DNA of 64,000 nt from Imbricaverruca yamaguchii. Taxonomy: Eukaryota; Arthropoda; Thecostraca; Neoverrucidae. The notes below the pieces were generated by a model that worked only from the letters and a program-made list of their open reading frames with translations, was not told where the DNA came from and searched no databases. Location of the stretch: positions 62,001 to 126,000 of the forward strand of contig JAOTOL010001371.1 of the NCBI GenBank assembly GCA_034440575.1, in the 5' to 3' direction. This document shows, one piece after another, positions 32,819 to 44,220 of the stretch; position 1 is the stretch's first letter; every line of letters begins with the position of its first letter. The position numbers and the translations under genes are program-made.

Positions 32819-35800
32819 ATGCGGTCCATGTCCACAGTCACCATGGGACCGCTCCTACTGACGGCGACGGCAGCTCTCACTGTCGTGACGTCACTGGCCT
32901 CCTCTGACGTCACCAGCTCTGCGCCTAGGCCGGGATTGTACAGACATGACCGGCACGTGGTCAACCTGGACAACAGCACGTTCTACGATGCGCTGCTGCA
33001 CAAGGACAACGTCTGGGCTGTCGAGTTCTACAAGGATTGGTGCGGCCACTGTCGGCGCTTCGCTCCCAAATGGTCCAAGTTCGCCCAGAGCACCTCCGGT
33101 AAGCGGAACAGCGATGCGCATCTCCTCTGCGCATGCTATTTGGTTGCAAATTTAATTGGAATGATTGTTTGGGGTGGATTAAAGGTCGAACAACCATTCA
33201 GACGATTTCGAAACGTAACAATTGGTTGTCAAAGTTCGAAGAGCAGACTTTTGTCCCGTACATCGCGCGTGTGTGTGAGGCAACCTTTGGTGCGATTACT
33301 TGGGAAACAAGTTCGGGATACCATATTTTCGAGCAACGGAAAACTAACAACGAAACCTCAAACAGTTGTTTCATGGCAAAGCTTCTTGTCAAACTATGGA
33401 TATATTTAAATTGGTCAAAGCTTTCATGTCGCCAAGTCATGACGAGCCTTGTACGGTGCTCAACAGCGCAACACGAATTTAAAACTTCATTGAAATAACT
33501 GAATGTACATAGGGACAAGCTCCAAATTACGCGAGCGACTCGACAGGTCGCGAAAAGTGCAAGGAGGAGGGGAGGGGTAGCACATGCTCTCCCTCAAGGT
33601 GTTGCCAACAAACTGGCCAGCTTTCCCTTGCGGAAGAAGGCCAATGGATTCCTGGTGAAATGATTTACATCTTGCTAGATACAATTTTGAAAATTATGAT
33701 AAAGGCGGATGTCAGAGAACTATACTGAGGATGGCCACCATCACACGCTCTGTACGCCACAGACAGGGGAACAGTACTGAAGGTTGCCGCCATCAACTGT
33801 TCTCTCTGCCACAGACTGGGGAACAGTACTAAGGGTGGCCGCCATCAATTGTTCTCTCTGTCACAGACTGGGGAACAGTACTGAGGGTGGCCGCCATCAA
33901 CTGTTCTCTCTGCCACAGACTGGGGAACAGTACTGAAGGTGGCCGCCATCAACTGTGCCGACCCACGCAACAGAGGCATCTGCCGCCGCTACCACATCTA
34001 TAGCGTGCCGAACATCCAGCTGTTTGGGCCCACGTCCCGCCTCAGTCCCGGCATGCCCGTTAACAAACGCAGCCCTGACGACCTCATCGACGCCGCCATC
34101 GAGTTCATCACCGTCACCCAGCGTCACCAGCGCCCTCCGACCTGGCCCGACCTGGCTCCGTTCACGTGAGTGTCCGACCTGGCGCCGCCATCGAGTTCAT
34201 CACCGTCACCCAGCATCACCAGCGCCCTCCGACCTGGCCCGACCTGGCTCCGTTCATGTGAGTGTCCTTGCCGTCCGAAACACGCTGTGCTGATGTGAGG
34301 CAAATATACCGCATGATTAATGCTACTGTACAAGCATTATTAATTAGCTTGTGACACTCCACGGGAAAATGAGTGAGCCTGAACAAAACTTTGAAAGTAC
34401 GAACGGTTTAGCGAGCAGGCATTAGCCACCGGGTAGCAAGTACTGGTTGCAAGCAACCGTTTGAAATCGTTGCTTTAATTTTCGTGAGTACCCAGTAGCA
34501 TCATATTCAATCATCACAGAACACTTAGTTTTCCGATAAAGGGTATGCCATTTGTTCCAGCACACATGCTTGCGTACCCCACTGAACCTGGCCCGTTGTC
34601 AACGACAGGGGAACTGTCTTCCAGGAATTCTACCGCATGTCCTAAACATTTACCCTCACGTACCCACCGACACCGGCCCGCTATTATCGACAGCGGAACG
34701 CTGGACCAGATCCTGCAGTCGCCGGAGCCTATACAGGCGCTGGTACTAGAAGGCGCCGGTAGCGCCACCGTCGGCCGAAGCGTGCAGCTGGACCTCAGCG
34801 CCCACCAACAGGTGGTCCGAGTGCGGCGAGCTGTCCTACTGCCGGCCGGCCTGCAGGAGCCGACACCAGAGAGGCCCGCCATGGTGGTGTTCAGGGCAGG
34901 TCGGCAGCAGACGGTGCTGGCCAAACCCGGCCAGAACGTGCGACAGCTGTTCAGCAGCTCGCTGCGCCGGCTGATCGGCGCCAATCGGCCCGCTCAGACC
35001 GCCACGCGCTCCTCGACGGCGCTCAGCATGGAAGCGCCGCCGCCAGCACTCGCCCACGCCGTCTTCATGGTGGACATGGAGAACGCTATCGGGACAGTTC
35101 TGCGAGAGGAGGTTGCCGGCAGACCCTTCATCGACGGCCAGCACATGGTGGCGCTGCGACGGTTTCTGCGCGCGCTGGTGGCTCACTTCCCCGGCCGACA
35201 GCTGGTGCGGCGCTCACTGCACCAGCTTCTGCTGGCCATTAGCGACCGGGACTCAATGACCGGGGAGCAGATGGAGAGGCAGTTACGCACCATGGCACCG
35301 AGACTGCCTGAAATCCAGCCCTGGAAGGCCTGTCGAGGCTCCAACCCAGCCTATCGCGGCTATAGGTGAGCTTATCGCGACCCTACCACCATGGGTATAA
35401 CCACGGATTCGAAATTGGGGAGGGGGGACAAACCAGAGACGCGGGAAGTTTGAACAGAATAGAAGGGCTTGCCCGCACCCACCCCCTCCCCCCAACAAAA
35501 TCCTTGGATTTCAGCAACGGGATCTTGGAATCCAGAGCTCAGCACTTTAACGATTCGGCCATCCCAGTCCTGCTCTCTCGCCTTGATGTAGCCCAACGGC
35601 TGGTCAGTTCTGCACCCCTATCATTGCGAGCTATCAATGCACAGTTATCATTGCGATATAAAATAGCAAGTCTTTGAGTCGTTTTATGGTGCTAATTACA
35701 GGCCTGTTAGCATTTCATCTGCAGCTTTCTCACCGTGCTGAACTGATCTCTTCACCGCAATTGCAACACCTTTCGTTACTGACATTTTTGTTCCCTGTTG

Positions 35801-38800
35801 CTTTCAGCTGCGGTCTGTGGACTCTGTTCCACACGATGACCGTGCAAGCGATGGCAAACGAGAGGCCTGAGCGGCCGTTCAGCATCCTGCCGGCTATCCA
35901 CGGCTACGTGAAGCATTTCTTCGGTTGTCGCCACTGCTCAGAGGTCTGTGCCCCAATCAGCTGGATCGGATGTCGTCATGAGTGCATTATAACCATTCAC
36001 GTTGCGCGTTTGCTTCACACAAAACCTAAGCGTGAGGCAACGTTAAACTTTAGGCAACGTCAAGCGTTGGACAACATTAAGCGTTGGGGAACCTTAGGCG
36101 TTTGGCAACGTTAAGCGTTGGGCAACGTTAAGAGTTGGGCAATGTTAAGCGTTGGACAACGTTAAGCGTTGGGCAATTACAGCATCGCGACGTGGCGACT
36201 CAGACGGAAATTCCAGATCCAATGCATTGGTTAGTTTCCTCCTATATTTATTAGTATCCTGTTTTAAAATGGAGTATTTCTTTTATATCAAATCTGGTTA
36301 CATACATGCTTTGCTATGCAAAGGCATACCATCGCTGGAATCACGTTTGAATGGTGAGCAGCGTGGGAAAAGCGGTTCGCTGACCTGGAGTCGGAGAATA
36401 AAAAATTTGTATCGGAGCCCTCCAAGAAAAAGAAGATATTCCTGCCCATGGAGTCGGAGAATAAAAAAATGGGCTCAGACTCCACCCCCCCCCTAAAAAA
36501 AACAGAAAGCTACTGGTGTCGGAGCCCCCCAAAAAAGATGATTGCTGAAAAGCGTACAAGCCGCTTACTTACAAGCATACTTACACCCTTTTACTGGACC
36601 CTAAGTCACTTCAATTACGCCCACTTAATTCACTCGCACTTGCTAGGTTTTTCTCCGGAAAGCTCTCAAAACTTTGTCTCAACCCGAGTATACCCAACCA
36701 ATCGAGACAAAGATCTTCGCGCAAAGGGAAGGGGACAAAGCAGCGAGGCGAAACGCGCGGTCAAAGTGTGGTCGCTGTGTAAACATGACTGCAATATTTA
36801 CACAATTTCAAGACCGCTGCTTGACCTCAATTCCTGTCGCCTTTAATAGGAATTCATACGTCAATACGGTGTTACCTTTTTTCTTCAGTTATATAGGAAT
36901 CAATACACTGAAGATATATGTTCCTAATCATGAAATTACGTTGTCTTTATCCTAGATCAAAACATGAATCGGGCGAGACCGTCCCAATAATTTGTTAATT
37001 ATCCTACTCTAGTACGGATATTGTCCTGTCCTAACGGCGACGTATCCAAGGGTGGTCAAATGATGAAATGATAGATTTTTCGTAACTATTTTAAATGACG
37101 TCTAATTGTGACCATAAATGGCCCGGAGAACGTAATAACTCCGTACATGCACAGTTACTGCAGTTGCTGAAGTGATAAAACTACTATTCAGATGCTTTTC
37201 TCTTGATGGGTTACTGTAGTTTTGCGAATTGAGGTGGAATTCATACCAAAGTAACCCAAGGTCTTTTGCATTTTTTAAAGCATTTACATGGCTCCCAAAA
37301 AGAGGTCTTCTGCCATCAATGAAGTTCGCTAGCTGGTGCTATTTTATGCATTTCAATTCGAAATTAAATGCTCTATTTCATGAAATTAACAGAATTACTA
37401 AAAACTGTGTGAGATCTCCAGAATTACGTTCTCCGGTAGTCTCCGATTGGAATGCGGCTGGAGAACAGGACCTCGGGTCCGATATGCGAGTATATGACGT
37501 CGTTGTGCATATTTCGAGTTCCACTATGGTCGCAAGATATGGCAGCAAGACGAGAGGTTTCGTAATGGAGATTTTTTGGTGTAACGCCAGTATTTCCCGG
37601 AATTATGAAGAAGAATCGTGGTATATTCCAATATTTCCTTCTGAAGCGTCATTTCGACAGAATTCTGAAGACATACGGAAACCTAATCCCTCATATATTT
37701 GTTATTTAGAATGAGACGAGATTGGCGCAAGCCGAATGACGATTCATCTGTGGTTACAGAGTGATTGTGCTGGGCCGCCGTCCTGCCAGTGTGAAAATAT
37801 CCTGGAGAGTAATTGGCTGAGATAATAACCAGTTCCGAAATTTACATTATTTTGTTCTCTATTGTTTCTATGCTATGTCGATGCTTTTGTTTCGTTCGGA
37901 TTTGGAGGCATCGTGCACACCAACGATTACCTGAGTAACCCCCGCGAGTTCGGCCTTGATTGGGGCTTAGACTGAGCCAGGACATAGTTTGTTTGACACA
38001 TGCACAATGCAATCGAAACAACCACCACAAACTTGTAGGTATTCTGATATAACATGATATGATTCCTGGGCAATTGACTGCAACCTGCATTTCATGCCTT
38101 ATGACCTGCTATGCCATACTCTTCTGTTCTGTTGTCCAGGCTTCTAATTTGTATGATGGACTGGAAACTGCAACTGCATTGTTGGAGCTGTACTGAGATC
38201 CTGGAAGCAAAATGTCATCCATAAATTGGCACGTTTCATTCGGAGAATAAAAAAGTTCAACATTTGCAGTCACAATCCTGGAGAATAAAATGTCCTTAGG
38301 TCTCCATACTCCAGGAGAGGCCCAAAATTCCCACCCTGATGGTGAGGGTATTTGCTGATATGATCAGAACGGAATCCAACGTTCTGTGTCCCCTCATTTG
38401 TGTGAGTGGCTCTTGCATTGAAAACGGCACGGAGCGAAACACGCACGTTATTCTATATTCCTGTACGTGAGGAATTTGCATTAATGAATATCATTGCTAG
38501 CTTGTTGTTGGCAAAATTGGACTTCAATTAAATTGTCATGAACCACGTGACCCACACGTATTCGTGCATTCAGGGTTGCAAGAAAAAATACTCGTCATCA
38601 AAGGCGCATCACTTTGATATTTTATTATTGTGGTGCTTGATCATCAGCTGAGTGAGGCAGGTGAAAAGCCAATCAATGGTAAATCCATACAAAGCATGCA
38701 CGTAGTGTTTCACGGATCCCTCTCTTCTCCGGCTCATCCACTGCCAAACCGTTTCAGCATTTCCAGCAGATGGCGGCCGAAGACGGGCTCTTCAATGTGA

Positions 38801-40005
38801 CGTCATCACGGGAAGCCGTGCTCTGGCTCTGGAGAGCTCACAACAAGGTCAACAGGCGACTGGCCGGCGACCTCACCGAGGACCCGCGACATCCGAAAGT
38901 GCAGTTCCCCTCGGCGCGTCAGTGTCCGGTGTGCTCCCAGAACGGCCAGCACCACATCCCATCCGTACTGCTCTTCCTCAGCACATTCTACGGCCAGCAA
39001 CAGCTGCAGATGGACGGCTTGCAGCCGCTGACCGTCCCAGAGGCGGGCGAGTCCACCGGAGCAGTGGGGTGGCGTCAGTCGGAGGCGGCGGGCGAGTCCA
39101 CTGGAGCAGTGGGGTGGCGTCAGTCGGAGGCGGTGGGCGAGTCCACTGGAGCAGTGGGATGGCGTCAGTCGGAGGCGGCGGGCGAGTCCACTGGAGCAGT
39201 GGGGTGGCGTCAGTCGGAGGCGGTGGGCGAGTCCATTGGCCAGCAGTCGAGAGGCGGCGCACCTGGACCCGGCACCGCGCCGCTCGCCCGCATGCCACTG
39301 CCCGAGGAACGGGTGTTGGAACTCGACCACCGGACCGTCGACATGGCGGCCGCCCCAGCTGGACCACGCCCATATAGGCCACGCGCCGCCGAGACAGCAA
39401 GATCCTCCCCGGCAATGACGGTCGTCCGAGCTAGACCACACCCCGCTGGGACTAGAGGATCCGTCGAGACGCAGCCATCGCTGATCCAAGCACAACGCGC
39501 CTACGCTCCGGTGCACAGCTCGAGGGCGGGCTCTCGCGTGCAGGCCGTGCCGGGCCTGGCGGCCCTGCCCGGCCACAGCCGTGACGTCACCGGCCGCCGG
39601 CCGGGCCCGACGGTGGTGTACGGCACTCCGGTGCTGGTGCGCATGTCGCCCGCGGCGTTGCGCCAGTTCTCGGCCGACTCAGTGCGGGCCTCTTCCGCCA
39701 CCGGCGAGACGTCGCCGCCGGCGGTGTCGGCGTCGCCCGGCGCGCACGCCGTGCAGCACCAGCAACACGGCGTGCAGCACCCGCAGCACGGCGTGCAGCA
39801 CCCGCAGCACGGCGTGCAGCACCAGCAACACGGCGTGCGTGTCTTCTCACCGGTCCCTCTGCGCACCGCTCAGGGCATACTACACAGCTTCCCCGTACAG
39901 GAGCAGGGGTCGCTGGGGCTGGGAGGCCGCTGGCCGGTGGGAGGAGGCTACCGTCAGGGGCCGTCCGATGTGGTGCAGGTGTACTGGTTCCCGACCAATG
40001 GCTGA
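32819..40005 (+). CDS. QSOX: Quiescin sulfhydryl oxidase (QSOX)
   Basis: Five exons join in phase to 861 codons: 32819-33098, 33919-34165, 34694-35365, 35808-35943 and 38758-40005. QSOX is a secretory-pathway FAD enzyme that makes disulfide bonds and passes electrons to oxygen. Exon 1 carries a hydrophobic signal peptide and the thioredoxin site WCGHC. Exon 2 continues the thioredoxin fold (VAAINCAD). Exon 3 holds the second thioredoxin-like and helical regions. Exon 4 starts the Erv/ALR domain (CGLWTLFH) and carries the redox pair CRHC. Exon 5 continues HFQQMAAED, LWLWRAHNKVN and the last pair CPVC. The tail is lineage-specific, Pro/Gln/His-rich with 45-bp and 21-bp coding repeats, and shows no membrane helix. 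The first of three in-frame ATGs is used; the third (32843) has the best context. Confidence 0.9.
33716..33935. repeat. ~60-65-bp tandem repeat carrying the exon 2 splice acceptor
   Basis: Four to five units each contain 'ctctctgccacag' followed by 'actggggaacagtactgaag' and 'gtggccgccatcaactgt'. The last unit is the true intron 1/exon 2 junction (acceptor at 33918). The upstream units therefore duplicate a functional-looking acceptor and the first ~35 bases of exon 2. Confidence 0.9.
34166..34266. repeat. Tandem duplication of the exon 2 end and its splice donor
   Basis: The end of exon 2 ('cgccgccatcgagttcatca' to 'gacctggctccgttcac|gtgagt') is repeated immediately downstream, at about 34181-34266. 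The copy ends 'ttcat|gtgagtgtcc', so it has its own intact GTGAGT donor. Confidence 0.9.
35390..35560 (+). repeat. Dispersed repeat (GGTGTAACCACG family) in QSOX intron 3
   Basis: 'gggtataaccacggattcga' with a G run and 'ccttggatttcagcaac' match copies at 7165 (-), 21597 and 46785. Its presence at the same site in the QSOX partial copy shows it was there before that duplication. Confidence 0.6.
36020..36180. repeat. ~18-bp tandem repeat in QSOX intron 4
   Basis: About eight imperfect units of 'gcgttgggcaacgttaa' lie shortly after the exon 4 donor (35943). The rest of the intron, to 38757, is AT-rich with a short repeated 'gtcggagaataaaaa' motif at about 36390 and 36452. No other exon was seen. 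Confidence 0.75.
39044..39235 (+). repeat. 45-bp in-frame minisatellite in QSOX exon 5
   Basis: Four and a partial fifth copy encode the 15-residue unit AGESTGAVGWRQSEA with A/V variation at the join. It lies just after the Erv/ALR domain, in the variable tail. Copy number could vary without breaking the frame. Confidence 0.9.
39755..39838 (+). repeat. 21-bp coding repeat (QHGVQHP) in QSOX exon 5
   Basis: Four units of 'gtgcagcacccgcagcacgg' plus one base encode a His/Gln-rich stretch (VQHPQHG). This kind of tail is not conserved in QSOX outside this lineage as far as I know. Confidence 0.85.
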
Positions 40006-40220
40006 GCAGCTGCCGGCCCCTAACCAATGGCTGAGGAGCTGTCGGCTCCCGACCAATGGCTGAGGAGCTGCCGGCTCCCGACCAATGGCTGAGCAGCTAC
40101 CGGCCCCCGACCAATGGCTGAGGAGCTGCCGGCCCCTGACCAATGGCTGAGGAGCTGCCGGCTCCCGACCAATGGCTGAGGAGCTGCCGGCTCCCGACCA
40201 ATGGCTGAGCAGCTGTCGGA
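39985..40220. repeat. 29-bp minisatellite spanning the QSOX stop codon
   Basis: Eight units of 'accaatggctgaggagctgc' plus 'cggctcccg' begin in the last codons of exon 5. The stop TGA at 40003-40005 lies in the first unit, so the same minisatellite supplies the C terminus (FPTNG) and most of the early 3' UTR. Confidence 0.9.
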
Positions 40221-40769
40221 CCACGCGGAGTAACTGTATCCAGCTTAATAACACCATGTGTCATTAGGGGACGCTTTTGGTAACTATGAGCACGGTGTCT
40301 TACCACAGATCATGGATGAAAAGTTACGAGCTGTTTGTTACCGTTTGTCACGAGATCCAAGGTGCAGCTTGAAGTTCTGTGGTTCATGCTGGGAAAGGAA
40401 CAGTTGGCGTATCAAAATGGAATAAATTATGCAAGTAGTGAGAAAGATGTGTTGCACCTGAAAAGGTTGATACACTGTGTATGACACCTACATTACTACA
40501 TTACTGTTGCGTCCATTAGGCATACCAAATGTTTGGGTGCTATTTCGTGGTGCGAAGTAAAACTCTGCAGAAGTTGTCGGGTACACAAGAATTTGGTATA
40601 TTTGCTATTTTTGGTCTTTTTTGGCGAAAGATGATGAATCCGTGACCATAATGCGTCATTTTGATCAATGTGCTCTATGTGCGTCCTATGTGGACTAGCA
40701 CCTGCAAACTCAGGTATATCCAATCTGTCACAATTGTTTTATTCGGTACCCTGTACATAGAAATAGTAC

Positions 40770-43225
40770 ATGAGTAATATTAACCTTAGTGACCTGTGGT
40801 CATACTGCGACATTGAAGGTCACGTAATTCGATGCACTGCAACATGGAAGTCAACCTGCACTGATAAAAATATGCTTACTTTAGCCAGGATCTTCGATTT
40901 GAACTCTAATAGGCAAATTCACTCAACATCTCAACCAATACCACATACTAAATTCCGAAGAAAATATCCACTGACGTCCTGCGCATATTCCAGAACCTAT
41001 CGACCAACCCAGCTAGCTCTATTCACTTAATCTCCAGTAACACACGAGTGAATCGAGTTCCCCACCAATATTTTTATATTCCCTCCATGCTTGCGTAAAA
41101 AGCCCGCACCGTGTACAACTGCAAGCATAAATATCACCACATCTATCACTAATTATAACTAAAAGCAGGATTCACCAACCTATAAATTAGTGCATTCGAT
41201 TTTTCAATACATCCATTGAAGGAAACCCCACAACGTCAGCAGGCAGCCTATTCCATTAATAAATTACCCTTCGATTGAAGACCTGTTGTCACTTAGTTGT
41301 CCTACACCTTGACTTGTGCAGCCGGAATTGATGACCATAATGTGATACTCCAAATTGAACAACTTTATTCAAATTTATATTATACAGCCCTGTAACGGTT
41401 TGATGCATTCGCAATCCTAACACCCCGTAATCTCTTATACTTGAGTGAGTACACATCTAATGCCATGTTTTGTAAACCATTCTCCATATTTTAAGTTGCT
41501 TAGTCAACTGATGAGTCTAGTGGCTTTTCATTGCACTCTTTGTAGCATATCTATATCTCATTATAAGTAAGGGCTCCATGCCTGTGGAAGATATTATAAG
41601 TGGGGTCACACACAGACTGCGCATAGTTGTTTCGTGACTTCCTCGCTTTTATCCCTCATTCATGATTCCAAGATTTGAAAATGTATCTTCTGATCTAGTG
41701 TATTTCTGGTGTGCTCAATGAGGGGTGTCGGCGCGCTTGGCTGCACTTCTGATCGGAGTCACTTCACACTTGTTCATATTGAGCTCTGCACCAGTTCAGC
41801 TGGAGTTTTGAAATGCACAATCTCTAGTTTATGCCGACGTTGCTATTTTCAATGTTACGGCACATTGCGATGTCTCGAAGTGTTTACGCTAGTATAATGA
41901 GCTAGTTATCTACGCTAAGTAATCTACGCTGGCATCAAATAGGTATGGTAAATTAAAATCCAGTTCACTGCGTTTTTGTGTTGTACTTCAGTGAGCTTTT
42001 CTCCTCCATCGGCCATCTTCGGACCAATGAATTTCGTCACCTTCCAGAATCCAGCTGGGTTTTCCCGCCTTAGCAGCGCAGATCCATCAAAGCTCCAACC
42101 CAAATATTTATTTGTGCAATTCTCTGGAACTCGCCGCGTGACGTGATGCTGGTAAGGAGAGCGGGCTGGCGGACCTGCGACACACCACTGCAGCAGCAGC
42201 AGCAGGTCAGACGAGCCGCCGCAGTGCCTCCGCCCTGAACTGCGACAACATCGCCTGCGGGCTGGCGGACCTGCGACACACCACTGCAGCAGCAGCAGCA
42301 GGTCAGACGAGCCGCCGCAGTGCCTCCGCCCTGAACTGCGACAACATCGCCTGCGGGCTGGCGGACCTGCGACACACCACTGCAGCAGCAGCAGCACGCC
42401 AGACGAGCCGCCGCAGTGCCTCCACCCTGAACTGCGACAACATCGCCTGCGGGCTGGCGGACCTGCGACACACCACTGCAGCAGCAGCAGCAGGTCAGAC
42501 GAGCCGCCGCAGTGCCTCCACCCTGAACTGCGACAACATCGCCTGTGGGCTGGCGGACCTGCAACACACCACTGCAGCAGCAGCAGCGCGTCAGACGAGC
42601 CGCCGCAGTGCCTCCGCCCTGAACTGCGACAACATCGCCTGCGGCAACACAGGCGAGATGACTCCGTAAATAACACCAGAGTCCAGCGCTCAGCAACCGG
42701 CTGCCATCATGCTGACGATGTTGCTGCACACCTTGGCCTCGGGTGATAACACGTGTGATTAAACACCACCAAAACGTCCATGCAGCTGCGTCCCATGGGA
42801 CCAGGATATCGTTTTTTTCTTGAATTCTGTGGCTACGTCGTTGTGCCTTTACTTACCTTGATAATATGTGTCTTGTTCTGTTTAATTGTGTCCTGTTTCT
42901 CTAGGAATGCGAATTTGCCCTCCCTTGCACTCTCGGCGGCTCGATATGCAGCCGAGTGGTGGAGTGTGGCAATCCCCGGATTGGAGTGTATTGTTTTGTA
43001 CGCAGCTGATCAATCTCCTAGTCCTGTGTGTTGTGTTCGGTAATGCAACATTCACATTCGCCATTGGCTTTGTTGCATTTATCACCCCTGATGATTGTTC
43101 CTCCTATAGTAACGGCTTGTGTGCTGATCAGGGTTACAGTCAGACACGTACAACTGTCACCTGTTCAGTGAAATAAATATTGCGGTGCTTAGTTAACTGG
43201 TAGCTGGTCTGATAGCCCTAAAAAT
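40770..43225. repeat. 2.4-kb repeat block, copy 2
   Basis: Same order as 24400-26815. It includes a LINE remnant on the minus strand (about 41220-41480) and a 96-bp minisatellite, and ends 'attcacattcgccattggct' then 'gttaactggtagctgg'. It lies between the QSOX gene and its broken copy. Confidence 0.7.
42160..42640. repeat. 96-bp minisatellite, five units
   Basis: 'gcgggctggcggacctgcga' starts units at about 42161, 42257, 42353, 42449 and 42545, each with a CAG run and 'cagacgagccgccgcagtgc'. The homologous block at 25840-26000 has only one such unit, so the array expanded here. A length of 96 bp keeps two minus-strand frames open. Confidence 0.95.
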
Positions 43226-44220
43226 AGTAAGTCCTCCAAATCCAGCCAGCTGTGTCATGAACATTACATGATGTTGCATTACTTCCTTTTTTAAACAAGG
43301 TATCGTCCGTTGTGCATGTCGCAGAGAACTAGATCGTATGCCAAAATATGCGCGAATATGTATGTTCATTATGATTATCAGATCTCCAAGTATGCCCACA
43401 TTCTAAAAAAGATTATACCCGGTTGAGTGAATATTTGCTTCAGATGGAGAGCATTCAATGTGCCCTTAAGTCCCAGGTTAATTACTGTCATTCCATTGTG
43501 CAATTCCATTCTCACGACGACATTGGTAATTGCTGGTGTTAAGTGTTAGTTAGTGTGTTGCCAACTTCATTGTAATTTTTGCTCGTGTTCACCATGCCGT
43601 GTGCATTTATAAAACCCTCACCAAAACTACCATGTGCTGCCCATCACCACGTGTTATGCTGTGTAAAACGGCGGCGTGCTTCACGCGTGGTCACTGGCCT
43701 CACTCTGACGTCACCATGCGGTCCAGGTTCACAGTCACCATGGGAAAGGTCACCAAACCCGGCCAGAACGTGAGACAACTGTTCAGCAGCTCGCTGCGCC
43801 GGCTGATCGGTGCCAATCGGCCCGCTCAGACTGCCAAGCGCGCCTCGGCAGCGCCCAGTGTAGCGCCAGCGAGTTGCGCGTGGATATCTGGATTGGCGTG
43901 ATGGATCTGGAAAAGCCACCAGGGAGGCGTCGTTGCCAGTAACAGCCGGGATGTGCACGGCATGGCCGTACCACTCCCTCAGTGCGGTCGTGACAACTCC
44001 CTTAGAATAGAAGAAGAAAGGAGTAGGATTCCGCGGCGGCGATGACGCGTGTCACCGTTGCTGCCTCGGCTTGCCCAGTAAACCACTCGTCAGAATGGAA
44101 CACGAGAACACTCATATTTGTTTGCCACGACGAAGCGACAATACACGTATGTTTAGCTGTAGCAGTATGTCCCAGTTAATACATTTAAATAGGACGATAG
44201 AGAAAAGTAGATGTATGTTT

